DNA of 64,000 bases. It comes from Sulfuritalea sp. (GTDB taxonomy: Bacteria > Pseudomonadota > Gammaproteobacteria > Burkholderiales > Rhodocyclaceae). The translations under genes and the position numbers were made by a program. The first letter of the stretch is position 1, and each line of letters begins with the position of its first letter. Location: the NCBI GenBank assembly GCA_016712985.1, contig JADJQA010000007.1, positions 62,001 to 126,000 on the forward strand, read 5' to 3'. The notes beneath the pieces are model-generated. The model worked only from the letters and a program-made list of their open reading frames with translations. It was not told the DNA's origin and did no database searches. Below are positions 54,492 through 63,538 of this stretch, piece by piece.

Positions 54492-57400
54492 ACCACCCAG
54501 TTCACAGGTACCCTTGACGGACTCGGCCACGTTATTTCCGGACTGACCATCAGCAGACCTGGCACAAGTAATGTCGGACTTTTCGGATACGCCGATGGCG
54601 CAACGATCCGAAACGTGGGACTGACCTCTGCGACGATAACCGGCAATTCGTATGTAGGCAGTCTGGCTGGGCGGATGGACGACAGCGTCAGCAACATCAG
54701 CAATTCCTATAGCGCGAGTGCCGCCATAAGCGGCGCCGGCTTTGTCGGCGGCCTGGTCGGATGGATCAGGGGCAACATCAGCAGCTCATACAGTACGGGT
54801 ACCGCAACCGGCACCGGCGCTACCGGAGGACTGTCAGGAGCGAATCAGTTTGGCCAGAGCAACATCAGCAATTCGTACAGCAGCATGAACGTAAGCGGTA
54901 ATGCCGCGGGCGGACTGGTGGGCGGCAATGATGGCATTATCAGCAAGTCATACAGCACCGGCACGGTCACTGGCACCTATGCTGGCGGACTGGTAGGACA
55001 AAATCATGCCGGCACTATCCTTGACTCATACAGCACCGGTGTGATCACTGGCAGCGTATATGGAGGCGGACTGGTCGGGCTGGCTGGACCTAACGATGGC
55101 TTCGTGACAACTATCACCAACTCTTACAGCACGGGTTTCATAGGCGGCAGCGGTACGAAAGGCGGGCTGGTTGGTCTCAATCAAAATATCAGTACGATCA
55201 CCAGCAGTTTCTGGGACACCCAAACCTCCGGGCAAGCCAACAGCCCTGGAGGGGGTACCGGAAAGACGACCGCAGAAATGCAAACGGCCTTGACCTACGC
55301 CGGCTGGTCGGATGCTTACTGGAACATCGCTGACGGTGCCTATCCGACGCTGAAGAACATGCCGCTCACCGTCGCTTGCCCCGGCTACGATAACTGCTGG
55401 ACCGGCGCCATCGACAGCCTCTGGGCCACGGCCGGCAACTGGACGGCGGGCCTGCCCGGAGGCAGCCAAACGGTGAAAATCGACGTCGTGGGAACACCGA
55501 CGATTTCGCTCACCGGCGTGAGTCCGAGTTTCGGCAGCCTGTGGCTGGCCGAGAATCTCGACGTCGATGCCGGCGTCACCTTCACGCTCGGCAATCTGTT
55601 CACGCTGAACACGGGCACCGCCACGTTCGACGGCAGCGCGAGCGTTCACAGCTATACCCAGACCGGCGGCATGCTTGCCGGCAACGGGACGTTCACGGTC
55701 ACCAACAACTTCGTCAAGACCGGGGGGGCAATCGACCGATTCGGTGACCTGTCGATCAGCCAGGCGGCTGGAACCCTGAATTTCTCGGCGACGCGTGTGG
55801 AAAGTGCGCTGACACTTACTGCCGACACCATCAATCTGGGCCCGGTGGCGTTTGCCGGCGGGGTCAATTTGACCACCGACAATCTGACCGTAAGCGGTGC
55901 GGTGTCGTCGTCGAGCATGTCGATTCAGCCCAAGACCTACAACGCGACCACCTTGGGTCGGGTGGCTGCCAGCAACCTGAGCCTGCTGCAATCCGACCTC
56001 GACAACCTGACAACGGGCTACATCTACATTTACGGCAACACCATGACCGTCGATAGCGGCTCGGCGACGCCGGTTACGCTGGCCAATGTCTCCGACTATC
56101 TCTATACGGCCGTCGACAAGCTTACGGTTAGTTCGCCGCTGACCCTGTCGCAGTCCGGCACCGCGCTATATCTGAATCCCTCCAGGCTAGACATCAACGC
56201 GGCGCTCACCGTCGGCGCCGGAGGCGTCTTCCTCGGCAGGAACGCCAGCAATGTGGCTTACCTCGTCGGTGTCGGCTCCAAAACCTATCCGGCCAACACG
56301 GTGGAACTCACCAACGCCGAACTCAACCGCATCGTCACAACCGGCCCGGTAATCATCGGCGATCCCTACAACTCGACTTCCAGCGGACACGGACCGATGC
56401 ACGTGGTCGGTACGATCGACCTGACCGGTATCACGACGCAACTGCGGCTGGTTGGCAATGGCATCACTCAGGCGGCGGGGGCCACGATTACCGTGCCGCA
56501 ACTTGCGGTCGATGGCTACGGCAGCATCAACCTTCCCGAGGCCAACCACGTCGAAAGCCTTGCCGCGAAGACGCAAAGCGGCAGCATCGTCTTCGCGAAT
56601 GACGGCCCGCTGGTAATCGGCAAAGTGGCCACCATGGCCTCGCCAGCCAACTTCACGACCACCGGTGTGGTCGCCGGCGGCGGCAATACTGCGAGCATCT
56701 CTGCCAACGGTGCGATGACCTTGTCCGCCGGCGCGGGCGAAACGGTGAAGGTCAGCGGGACCAGCGTCTGGCTGACGTTCAACGGCGACCTCAACCTGAA
56801 TGCTGGCGCCGGAGGCCAGGCCTATGTCGAGGCCGAGTTGGCGCCCACGATACATCTCGACTTCTCGAACTCCGCCGGTCAGGTCAAGTTCAAGAGCGTG
56901 GTTGCCACGGCTACCACCAACGGCTTGGCCGGACCCGGCACACCGGGCTTCATCGGTTTCTGGAACAACGGCATTGCGGCCGTGGAAGGCAGCACCCTGC
57001 TGCTCGCCAATACCGGCTTCTCCTTTGGCGGCGGTGGTAGTTGCCCGGGCTATGACAACTGCTGGACCGGCGCCGTGAACAGCCTTTGGGCGACCGGCAG
57101 CAACTGGACGGCCGGACATGCGCCGACCGGCAGCGAATCGGCCAAGGTCGATGTAGCGGGCGATCCGACGATTTCCATCCTCGGCCTCAACCCGAGCTTC
57201 GGCAGCCTTTGGCTGGCCGAGAACCTCAACGTCGATGCCGGGGTCAGCTTCACTCTGGGCAACCTGTTCACCTTGAGCGCGGGCATCGCCACTTTCGACG
57301 GCGCCGCGAGCGTTCACGGCTATGTGCAGACCGGCGGCACGCTGGCCGGCAGCGGCGCCTTCACCGTCACCAACAATTTCGCGCAGCCCGGCGGCGCCAT

Positions 57401-58913
57401 CAATCGCGTTGGCAACATGGAGATCAACCAAGCCTCGGGGGCGCTGAATTTTGCCGCGATGCGTGTTGGCGACCTGGATGTTTACGCGAACACCATAAAT
57501 CTTGGCCCGATCTCCGTGGACGGGTATATCTGGGCCGCGGCGAATGGCGACTTGACTGTCAACGGCCCGCTGAGTGCTGCTACCTCCAGCGTGCATTTAT
57601 TCGCAGGGCAGACCGGACCCGGCACGATGACACTTGACGGCAATATCACTGCTTATACCAACACCCAGTTCGTCAACAAGGGCGGCAGCATCGGTCACGC
57701 CGGGGGCGAGATCTGGGCGCAGACCGGCTACGTGGAATTCAACAACAACCATCCCGCTACGCCGACTGGAAGCTACATCTCGCTTGGCTCGGTCAAGGGA
57801 ACAGGCCCTTTGCACGGGGACTACCATGACGAAATCACCGTCACCTCCCGCGGCCAGATTCTCGATAACAACGGTAGTGCCACTAATATCACTGCCGATA
57901 TTCATAAGAAAATCTATCTCATCAGTGCGCAAGGTTCGCCGAACAGCAGCGCGCTGGCGATCAGTGCGGACACCGCGACCGTTGGCTCGATCACCGCGAC
58001 TGTCGCCAGCGGCGCGAACTATGGCGGCATCAGCATCCGCAACTCCGGCGCGGCGACGCCAGGCAGCATCAACATCTCCGACACGGCTTCGGCGGGTAAA
58101 GGCATCGCGTTCTTCCATGGCGGCAGCGATCTCGTGCTGAATGATGGGAGCCATGCCTTCCTGATGGACAACGCCGGCGACATCTCGATCACTGCCGGAA
58201 GCAACATGACGCTGGACGGCCGTCCCTTCATCTACATCCCGAGTTCTGCCTTCACCGTCCTGCTGAGCGCTGCTGGAACCATGGACTTCGTCGGCGGTGC
58301 GTTCGCGTTGCCCCACAGCAAGCTGCAACTCCAGGCCGCGAGCATCCAGCTCGGCACAGGATCCAGCATCGAGGCCAAAAGTATCGTGGCCACTGTCTCG
58401 GACAACATCACACTGGATAACGGCGGCCATTTCCATGCCGGCAACGACATCGACCTGAGCTTTTCGGGGCCGGCTTCGACGCTCTCGATGAGCAATGGCG
58501 GCTACGTTCTCGCCAACACTGCCGACACCATCCGTCTTGACTTCATGGCCCGCTCCAGTGGCGGCGTGATGATCGACGGCGTGGAGACGATTACATCATT
58601 GCCCGGCGGCAGCGGCCTCTTCGTGCTCAACCACAGCACACCGGCGCTGCCCGGCGCGGGGCTGGAAGTCACCTACGGCGTTGCCAACAGCAGCGCTGTC
58701 CTCGATCTTTGCGCCTTCAGCCCGACGCTGTGCAATCCACCGAATCCCGGCGTTTCGCCGATATTCATCGAGGTCAACCAGGCGCCAGGACTCGGCGAGG
58801 ACAAGACTGCGAAATGCGCCGAAGGCAGCTTCGGCTGTGAAGAAGAGCAGGTCAGGGACGGACACAGACCTGACAGGAGAACCCATCGCGGGAGAGTTGC
58901 GCAGTGCATGTAG
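54492..58913 (+). CDS. Filamentous haemagglutinin-like adhesin, C-terminal part with GLUG repeats
   Basis: It continues the preceding frame after the TAA; if translated alone it would have to start at the GTG at 54615. Bases about 54690-55240 encode four to five GLUG-type repeats (GGLVGxNxGxISxSYSTGxVTG). A module of about 140 residues starting CPGYDNCWTGAIDSLWATAGNWTAG appears at about 55378 and again at about 57042, both followed by beta-helix repeats. Close to the end are Cys-containing motifs (DLCAFSPTLCNPPNPG, KCAEGSFGCEEE and VAQC), which recall the C-terminal cysteines that anchor HMW1-like adhesins. A surface-attached beta-helix adhesin is likely. A single base change at the TAA would make one intact protein of about 2,070 residues. 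Confidence 0.8.
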   Translation, partial: TTQFTGTLDGLGHVISGLTISRPGTSNVGLFGYADGATIRNVGLTSATITGNSYVGSLAGRMDDSVSNISNSYSASAAISGAGFVGGLVGWIRGNISSSYSTGTATGTGATGGLSGANQFGQSNISNSYSSMNVSGNAAGGLVGGNDGIISKSYSTGTVTGTYAGGLVGQNHAGTILDSYSTGVITGSVYGGGLVGLAGPNDGFVTTITNSYSTGFIGGSGTKGGLVGLNQNISTITSSFWDTQTSGQANSPGGGTGKTTAEMQTALTYAGWSDAYWNIADGAYPTLKNMPLTVACPGYDNCWTGAIDSLWATAGNWTAGLPGGSQTVKIDVVGTPTISLTGVSPSFGSLWLAENLDVDAGVTFTLGNLFTLNTGTATFDGSASVHSYTQTGGMLAGNGTFTVTNNFVKTGGAIDRFGDLSISQAAGTLNFSATRVESALTLTADTINLGPVAFAGGVNLTTDNLTVSGAVSSSSMSIQPKTYNATTLGRVAASNLSLLQSDLDNLTTGYIYIYGNTMTVDSGSATPVTLANVSDYLYTAVDKLTVSSPLTLSQSGTALYLNPSRLDINAALTVGAGGVFLGRNASNVAYLVGVGSKTYPANTVELTNAELNRIVTTGPVIIGDPYNSTSSGHGPMHVVGTIDLTGITTQLRLVGNGITQAAGATITVPQLAVDGYGSINLPEANHVESLAAKTQSGSIVFANDGPLVIGKVATMASPANFTTTGVVAGGGNTASISANGAMTLSAGAGETVKVSGTSVWLTFNGDLNLNAGAGGQAYVEAELAPTIHLDFSNSAGQVKFKSVVATATTNGLAGPGTPGFIGFWNNGIAAVEGSTLLLANTGFSFGGGGSCPGYDNCWTGAVNSLWATGSNWTAGHAPTGSESAKVDVAGDPTISILGLNPSFGSLWLAENLNVDAGVSFTLGNLFTLSAGIATFDGAASVHGYVQTGGTLAGSGAFTVTNNFAQPGGAINRVGNMEINQASGALNFAAMRVGDLDVYANTINLGPISVDGYIWAAANGDLTVNGPLSAATSSVHLFAGQTGPGTMTLDGNITAYTNTQFVNKGGSIGHAGGEIWAQTGYVEFNNNHPATPTGSYISLGSVKGTGPLHGDYHDEITVTSRGQILDNNGSATNITADIHKKIYLISAQGSPNSSALAISADTATVGSITATVASGANYGGISIRNSGAATPGSINISDTASAGKGIAFFHGGSDLVLNDGSHAFLMDNAGDISITAGSNMTLDGRPFIYIPSSAFTVLLSAAGTMDFVGGAFALPHSKLQLQAASIQLGTGSSIEAKSIVATVSDNITLDNGGHFHAGNDIDLSFSGPASTLSMSNGGYVLANTADTIRLDFMARSSGGVMIDGVETITSLPGGSGLFVLNHSTPALPGAGLEVTYGVANSSAVLDLCAFSPTLCNPPNPGVSPIFIEVNQAPGLGEDKTAKCAEGSFGCEEEQVRDGHRPDRRTHRGRVAQCM
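55378..57450 (+). repeat. Duplicated CPGYDNCWTG module in the adhesin
   Basis: Two copies of about 400 bases, at about 55378-55780 and 57042-57450, share CPGYDNCWTG, SLWAT, NWTAG, SFGSLWLAENL, DAGVxFTLGNLFTL, TFDGxASVHxYxQTGG and AGxGxFTVTNNF. Similar DNA sequence suggests a fairly recent duplication of the module with separate downstream beta-helix stretches. Confidence 0.8.
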
Positions 58914-58972
58914 CCGCGTTGCCGGCATGAACCAGGCCGTCCGCGGCGCCTTCTGTCCATTGGTGCCGACTG

Positions 58973-59605
58973 CTAACGCCCCGCCGTCGCCAGATGCAGC
59001 GCCAGGCCGAAGAACAGCGTCCCGGCACAACGATCGAGCCAGATGGCCAGCCCGGGCTGTTGCTTCAGGCGCGCGCCGAGGCTGCCGGCGAACCAGCCCA
59101 GGCTGCCGAAGATCGCCACCGTCTGCGCGGCAAACAACACGCCGAGCAGCAGCATCTGCGGCCACACCTCGCCACGGGACTGGCTGACGAATTGCGGCAG
59201 GAAGGCGATGAAGAACAGCGCCACCTTGGGGTTGATCACGTTGGCAATGAAGCCGCGACGCACGTGCGCGACCATCGGTTCCACGCTGCCGTCATCCAGC
59301 GTGATCAACGCCAGCTTGCCCGCATGGCGCCATGCCTCGATGCCGATATACACGAGGTAGGCGGCGCCCGCCATTTTCAGCGTGGCAAAGGTGGACTCCG
59401 ACGCCAGCACCACCGCGCCGATGCCCAGCGTCGCCCACAGCGTATGCGTAAAGCATCCGAGGGCGCAGCCAAGACCGAAGCCGATCCCGGCAGAACGGCC
59501 GCGACTGATGCCGACGGACAGCACCATCAGGTTGTCCGGGCCGGGCGCGATGGTGACCAGCGCCGAGGCGGCGAGAAAGGCCAGCAAAACGTCGGTTGGG
59601 ATCAT
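58973..59605 (-). CDS. LysE family amino acid exporter
   Basis: It is an inner-membrane exporter of the LysE/RhtB superfamily with 210 residues and about six hydrophobic helices. The family motif ALVTIAPGPDNLMVLSVGISRGRSAGIGFGLG lies near residues 15-46, and FIANVINPKVALFFIAFLPQFV near 120 is also typical. The substrate (amino acid or derivative) cannot be predicted. It is convergent with the adhesin gene and lies after the semialdehyde dehydrogenase gene on the same strand, about 50 bases apart. Confidence 0.9.
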   Translation of the reverse strand: MIPTDVLLAFLAASALVTIAPGPDNLMVLSVGISRGRSAGIGFGLGCALGCFTHTLWATLGIGAVVLASESTFATLKMAGAAYLVYIGIEAWRHAGKLALITLDDGSVEPMVAHVRRGFIANVINPKVALFFIAFLPQFVSQSRGEVWPQMLLLGVLFAAQTVAIFGSLGWFAGSLGARLKQQPGLAIWLDRCAGTLFFGLALHLATAGR

Positions 59606-59653
59606 GTTCCCTGGTCACAAATTGATGCTAGGCCCGCTTTGACGCGCGAAGGG

Positions 59654-61096
59654 TCACAAGCCGGCCATCGCCAGATACTTGATTTCGAGATATTCCTCGA
59701 TGCCGTGTTTCGAGCCTTCGCGTCCCAACCCCGATTGCTTGACGCCGCCAAACGGCGCCACCTCGTTGGAGATTAGTCCCGAGTTGATGCCGACCATACC
59801 GTAGTCGAGCGCCTCGCCGACACGCCAGGCACGAGCGATGTCGCGGCTGTAGAAGTATGCTGCCAGGCCGAACTCGGTGTCGTTGGCCATGCGCACGGCC
59901 TCCGCCTCGTCGCCAAAGCTGAAGATCGGCGCGACCGGCCCGAAGATTTCTTCGCGTGCCAGACGCATCGCCGATGTGGCGCCCGCAAGCACGGTGGGCT
60001 CGAAAAACGTGCCGCCCCTGGCGTGGCGCTTGCCGCCGCACAACACGCGAGCACCGTGCGCCACCGCGTCAGCCAGCAGTTCCTCGACCTTCGCCAGCCC
60101 CGCGGCGTCGATCAGCGGGCCCTGCGTCACGCCCTCCTCCAGCCCGTTGCCGACCTTGAGCTGAGCCACAGCCGCGGCGAGCTTTTTTGCGAAAGCGTCA
60201 TGCACGCCCTCTTGCACCAGGAAGCGGTTGGTACAAACGCAGGTCTGCCCCGTGTTGCGATACTTGGAGACCATCGCCCCGGCCACGGCGGCATCCAGGT
60301 CGGCGTCGTCGAAGACGATGAAGGGCGCATTGCCGCCGAGTTCCAGCGAGAGCTTCTTGACGGTCGGCGCGCACTGGCCCATCAGCAAGCGGCCGACCTC
60401 CGTGGAGCCGGTGAAAGACAGCTTCAGCACCTTGGGGTTGGACGTCAGTTCGCCGCCTATGACCGCCGGCTCGCCGGTCACCACATTGAACACACCGGGG
60501 GGCAGGCCAGCCTGTTGTCCCAGCCAGGCCAGCGCGAGGGCCGACAGCGGCGTCTGTTCGGCGGGCTTGACTACCATGGTGCAGCCGGCGGCCAGCGCCG
60601 GCGCGGCCTTGCGGGTAATCATCGCCGCCGGAAAATTCCATGGCGTGATCGCCGCGCAGACTCCGACCGGCTGCTTCAGCACGATCAGGCGGCGGTCGGC
60701 CAGCGGCGAAGGAATTACATCGCCATAAATTCGCCGGGCCTCCTCGGCGAACCACTCGATGAAGGAAGCGGCGTAGCCGATCTCGCCGCGCGCTTCGGCC
60801 AGCGGCTTGCCCTGCTCCAGCGTCATCAACCGCGCCAGGTCTTCCTGGTTTTCCATCATCAGCTCGAACCAGCGCCGCAGAATCTTCGCCCGCTCCGCCG
60901 CCGTCCTCGCCCGCCAGGGGTGGAAAGCAGCTTGCGCCGCATCGATCGCGGCGCGCGTCTCCGCCGCCCCGAAACTCGGGACGCAACCCACCAGGTCACC
61001 GGTGGCGGGGTTGCGAATTTCAATGCTGGCGCCGCCGGAGGTTAGCCACTCGCCATTGATCAGGCAGGCATTGCGCAGGAGTTCGGGCTTTTTCAT
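59654..61096 (-). CDS. gabD: NAD(P)-dependent succinate-semialdehyde dehydrogenase
   Basis: It oxidises succinate semialdehyde to succinate, the last step of 4-aminobutyrate breakdown. The 480-residue aldehyde dehydrogenase has TPWNFPAAMITRKAAPALAAG and VKPAEQTPLSALAL (cofactor binding), FTGSTEVGRLLM, the general base in LELGGNAPFIV and the nucleophilic Cys in NTGQTCVCTNR. It also has EEIFGPVAP and VAPFGGVKQSGLGREGSKHGIEEYLE. The ending KHGIEEYLEIKYLAMAGL is typical of GabD. No 4-aminobutyrate transaminase gene is nearby. Confidence 0.9.
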   Translation of the reverse strand: MKKPELLRNACLINGEWLTSGGASIEIRNPATGDLVGCVPSFGAAETRAAIDAAQAAFHPWRARTAAERAKILRRWFELMMENQEDLARLMTLEQGKPLAEARGEIGYAASFIEWFAEEARRIYGDVIPSPLADRRLIVLKQPVGVCAAITPWNFPAAMITRKAAPALAAGCTMVVKPAEQTPLSALALAWLGQQAGLPPGVFNVVTGEPAVIGGELTSNPKVLKLSFTGSTEVGRLLMGQCAPTVKKLSLELGGNAPFIVFDDADLDAAVAGAMVSKYRNTGQTCVCTNRFLVQEGVHDAFAKKLAAAVAQLKVGNGLEEGVTQGPLIDAAGLAKVEELLADAVAHGARVLCGGKRHARGGTFFEPTVLAGATSAMRLAREEIFGPVAPIFSFGDEAEAVRMANDTEFGLAAYFYSRDIARAWRVGEALDYGMVGINSGLISNEVAPFGGVKQSGLGREGSKHGIEEYLEIKYLAMAGL

Positions 61097-61175
61097 CTGG
61101 GGCTTTCGTTGTTTCGGGACAGGGGCGGATTCTGCCGCATTGTGGTCCGCTGCGGTAGCGCCACGGCAAAGGTGC

Positions 61176-61604
61176 TCAGATCACGACCAGATGCCTTGCT
61201 CTCGAACCAGGAACCGCCTTCAGCGGCACCGCGCGATCCAATGTCACCAGACGTCCGTCTTGCTGCGCGGCCAGGGCCAGCAGATAGACATCGGTCACCT
61301 GACGGGAGCCGAGCACGGCATTCCACTCAATCCGCCCCGCATCGAGCATGCTCACCGCATCTGGCCAGAACGCGTGATGACTTGTCGCCGTTGCCGCGGC
61401 CAAACGCTCGGCCACCGCGGCAGCAGGCAACGCGTTCGGGTAGCCGGGCTGCGACATGATGCGGATGCAGCCGTTCTGCGTCAGCGGGCAGGACGCCCAG
61501 CCGTGCCTGATGTTTTCCTTCAGCCAGGCCCTGGCCGGCAAATGATGCACGTGGTCGCTGTCGAGCAAAGCGATCAGCACATTGACGTCGAACAAGGCCC
61601 GCAT
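61176..61604 (-). CDS. vapC: VapC-like PIN domain ribonuclease toxin
   Basis: It is the toxin of a type II toxin-antitoxin pair, predicted to cleave RNA. The 142 residues start MRALFDVNVLIALLDSDHVHH, with the first PIN aspartate. An Asn-Gly segment (CPLTQNGCIRIMS) follows, and the last acidic residues lie in VTDVYLLALAAQQDGRLVTLD. The ATG at 61604 overlaps the stop of the antitoxin gene (TGATG), which fixes the start; the longer upstream frame is the antitoxin in another register. Confidence 0.87.
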   Translation of the reverse strand: MRALFDVNVLIALLDSDHVHHLPARAWLKENIRHGWASCPLTQNGCIRIMSQPGYPNALPAAAVAERLAAATATSHHAFWPDAVSMLDAGRIEWNAVLGSRQVTDVYLLALAAQQDGRLVTLDRAVPLKAVPGSRARHLVVI

Positions 61605-61852
61605 CAGGCGCCTTCTTCGTCGCGCAGCCTGTCGACCTGCTCGTTGCTGACCACGCCGCCGCGCGACGGAAACGGACGGAAACCATGAACGGCCGCCGGT
61701 TCCCTGGCGCTGCCGGCTGTCGTTGCTGCCGGTTGCGTCAAGGCCAGCCGCACCAGGTCGGAAATCACCCGCCCGGCGGTCGTCCCGCCGCGACGGGCAA
61801 GCTCCTTGGCGGCGACGAGCACATCGTCTTCGATTTCGAGCGTGGTGCGCAT
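61604..61852 (-). CDS. vapB: VapB-like ribbon-helix-helix antitoxin
   Basis: It is predicted to bind its operator and neutralise the overlapping VapC. The 82 residues begin MRTTLEIEDDVLVAAKELARRGGTTAGRVISDLVRLAL, a ribbon-helix-helix DNA-binding domain. The C-terminal part (VHGFRPFPSRGGVVSNEQVDRLRDEEG) is the likely toxin-binding tail. The pair is probably autoregulated, but I cannot define an operator in the 250-base upstream gap. Confidence 0.87.
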   Translation of the reverse strand: MRTTLEIEDDVLVAAKELARRGGTTAGRVISDLVRLALTQPAATTAGSAREPAAVHGFRPFPSRGGVVSNEQVDRLRDEEGA

Positions 61853-62119
61853 GGAACAACCGGCCCGGCAATGTGATGCGCTGATGCTAACGCATCACCA
61901 CACCCAACGCAAGCGGATTCACCTTGGCCAGGACGGCCGGACGCAAAACTCGAACGTCCACGCCGATGTTGCCCACATTGTTGAACCGGGACTGATCGAA
62001 CGCATCGACGTTGCTCCGGCAGTGCCCTTGCCGCCGTTGGCGCATTGTCTTAGCATGTCGCCGGCAGCGATTCCCCACGCAAGCAACCACCCGATAATTC
62101 CTCGAAAGGAACCCTCCCC

Positions 62120-62929
62120 ATGGACGTGCAAACCATACAGACCTTCCTCAGCACCACTGCCACCGAGCTGGCGATCAAGATATTGGCCGCCATTGCTTTC
62201 TGGGTTGTCGGCCGCTGGCTGATCGGCTGGGTGATCGGACTGATGCAGGCGGCGATGAGCCGCAATCACGTCGACCCGACGCTGACCAAATACCTCGGCT
62301 CGATCATTGCGATCGCGCTGAACATCGCGCTGGTCCTTGGCATCATGGGCTACTTCGGCATCCAGACCACCTCCTTCGCCGCCCTGCTGGCCGGCGCCGG
62401 CCTGGCGATCGGCGCGGCGTGGAGCGGACTGCTCGGCAACTTCGCCGCCGGCGCCTTCATGCTGGTGCTGCGGCCCTTCAAGGTAGGCGACTTCGTCAGC
62501 ATCGGTGGCGTGGTCGGCACGGTGCATGAACTGGGACTGTTCGGCACCGTCATCGTCACACCCGACAACGTGATGACCATCGTCGGCAACGGCAAGATCT
62601 TCGGCGACACGATCCAGAACTTCTCGGTGCTGCCGGTGCGCCGCGTCGAACGGGTGGCGCAGCTGGCCCACGGCGTCGATCCGCTGGATGCCATCAGCCG
62701 CTTCAAGGCCGCCGTGGCGCTGATACCGAATGTGTCCACGGAGATGCCGCCGGAGGTCAACCTGCTCGACATCAAGCTCGAAGGTCCGCAGATCTCGGTA
62801 CGCTCTTACACCCACACCAACCACTATTGGCAGGTCTACTTCGACACCAATGAGGCCATCGTAAGAGTCTGCAAGGAAGCGGGCTGGCCGGCGCCGTCGG
62901 CCCTGCACCAGTTCAAACAGGTTTCGTAA
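62120..62929 (+). CDS. mscS: Small-conductance mechanosensitive channel (MscS family)
   Basis: It opens under membrane tension to release solutes during hypo-osmotic shock. The 269-residue protein has two N-terminal helices and the pore helix TM3 with its Gly/Ala pattern (AALLAGAGLAIGAAWSGLLGNFAAGAFMLVLRPFKVGDFV). The beta domain (GTVHELGLFGTVIVTPDNVMTIVGNGKI) and the C-terminal alpha/beta domain follow. Length and layout match E. coli MscS. The ATG at 62120 lies after AAAGGAACC. Confidence 0.93.
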   Translation: MDVQTIQTFLSTTATELAIKILAAIAFWVVGRWLIGWVIGLMQAAMSRNHVDPTLTKYLGSIIAIALNIALVLGIMGYFGIQTTSFAALLAGAGLAIGAAWSGLLGNFAAGAFMLVLRPFKVGDFVSIGGVVGTVHELGLFGTVIVTPDNVMTIVGNGKIFGDTIQNFSVLPVRRVERVAQLAHGVDPLDAISRFKAAVALIPNVSTEMPPEVNLLDIKLEGPQISVRSYTHTNHYWQVYFDTNEAIVRVCKEAGWPAPSALHQFKQVS

Positions 62930-62984
62930 GCATGACCGGCGCTTCCGGGCGAACTGACCGGGATCGCCCGGCGGCCTCAGCGGT

Positions 62985-63330
62985 TTCCGAAAAAAGTCAG
63001 CCCAGCCATAGGCGGCGGCGACCGCCGCATCGAGCGTCTTGTGCGCGTTGTCCGGCCTGGCCGGGCGCGCGTTGTAGAGATTGGTCCGGGTGCGCTTTTT
63101 CAGGTCCTGCTCGTGCACGGGTTTGGCGACGATGCGCTCGGGATAGCCGGGAGCGATTTATGGAATGCGGTTCCCCCACTCGGGCGGGTTGAACCAGTTT
63201 TCGCGCAGTTCGTTGAGGCGTTTCGCGGCAGTGGCGATGGCCTCTGCCGCTGGCCCGGTCGGCGTGTCCCGCGGCGTCATGTGCTCGGGGCAAGGGAAGG
63301 TCTCGAAGGTGGTGGCTGGCGTGTACTCGG
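62985..63330 (-). pseudogene. Relic of the C-terminus of a large DNA methyltransferase
   Basis: The minus strand reads YTPATTFETFPCPE, AIATAAKRLNELRENWFNPPEW, then a TAA at 63158-63160. It continues in the same frame with APGYPERIVAKPVHEQDLKKRTRTNLYNARPARPDNAHKTLDAAVAAAYGW. This order is the C-terminal end of the large class I SAM-dependent DNA methyltransferases found in one-polypeptide restriction-modification systems. The catalytic and upstream domains are absent, and no recognisable homologous sequence precedes it. I read it as the remnant of a lost restriction-modification locus. Confidence 0.75.
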
Positions 63331-63538
63331 GTATGGCCGGATGGCAACCCGCAAGCCTGTCGCCCTTCATCGCAAGTGGACTGGAAGGACGGAAGACGAC
63401 ACGGATTACTCCAATTGCTCGACGCTGCCTTCGACATCGGAACTGAACACGACGAGTCAGAAAATTTGTGCCTTCGGTCATTCTGGGCGGAACGCTGTCA
63501 TACAATTCCACTCGAAGCTACTCTTTAGGGGGATTTCC

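Noticed and set aside
61860..62119. Possible small gene between vapB and mscS
   Set aside because: Open frames are present, but they have no start signal, motif or conserved-looking sequence.
61919..63118. Minus-strand open frame of 399 codons
   Set aside because: Only its first 45 or so residues are meaningful (methyltransferase relic); the rest is antisense to mscS.
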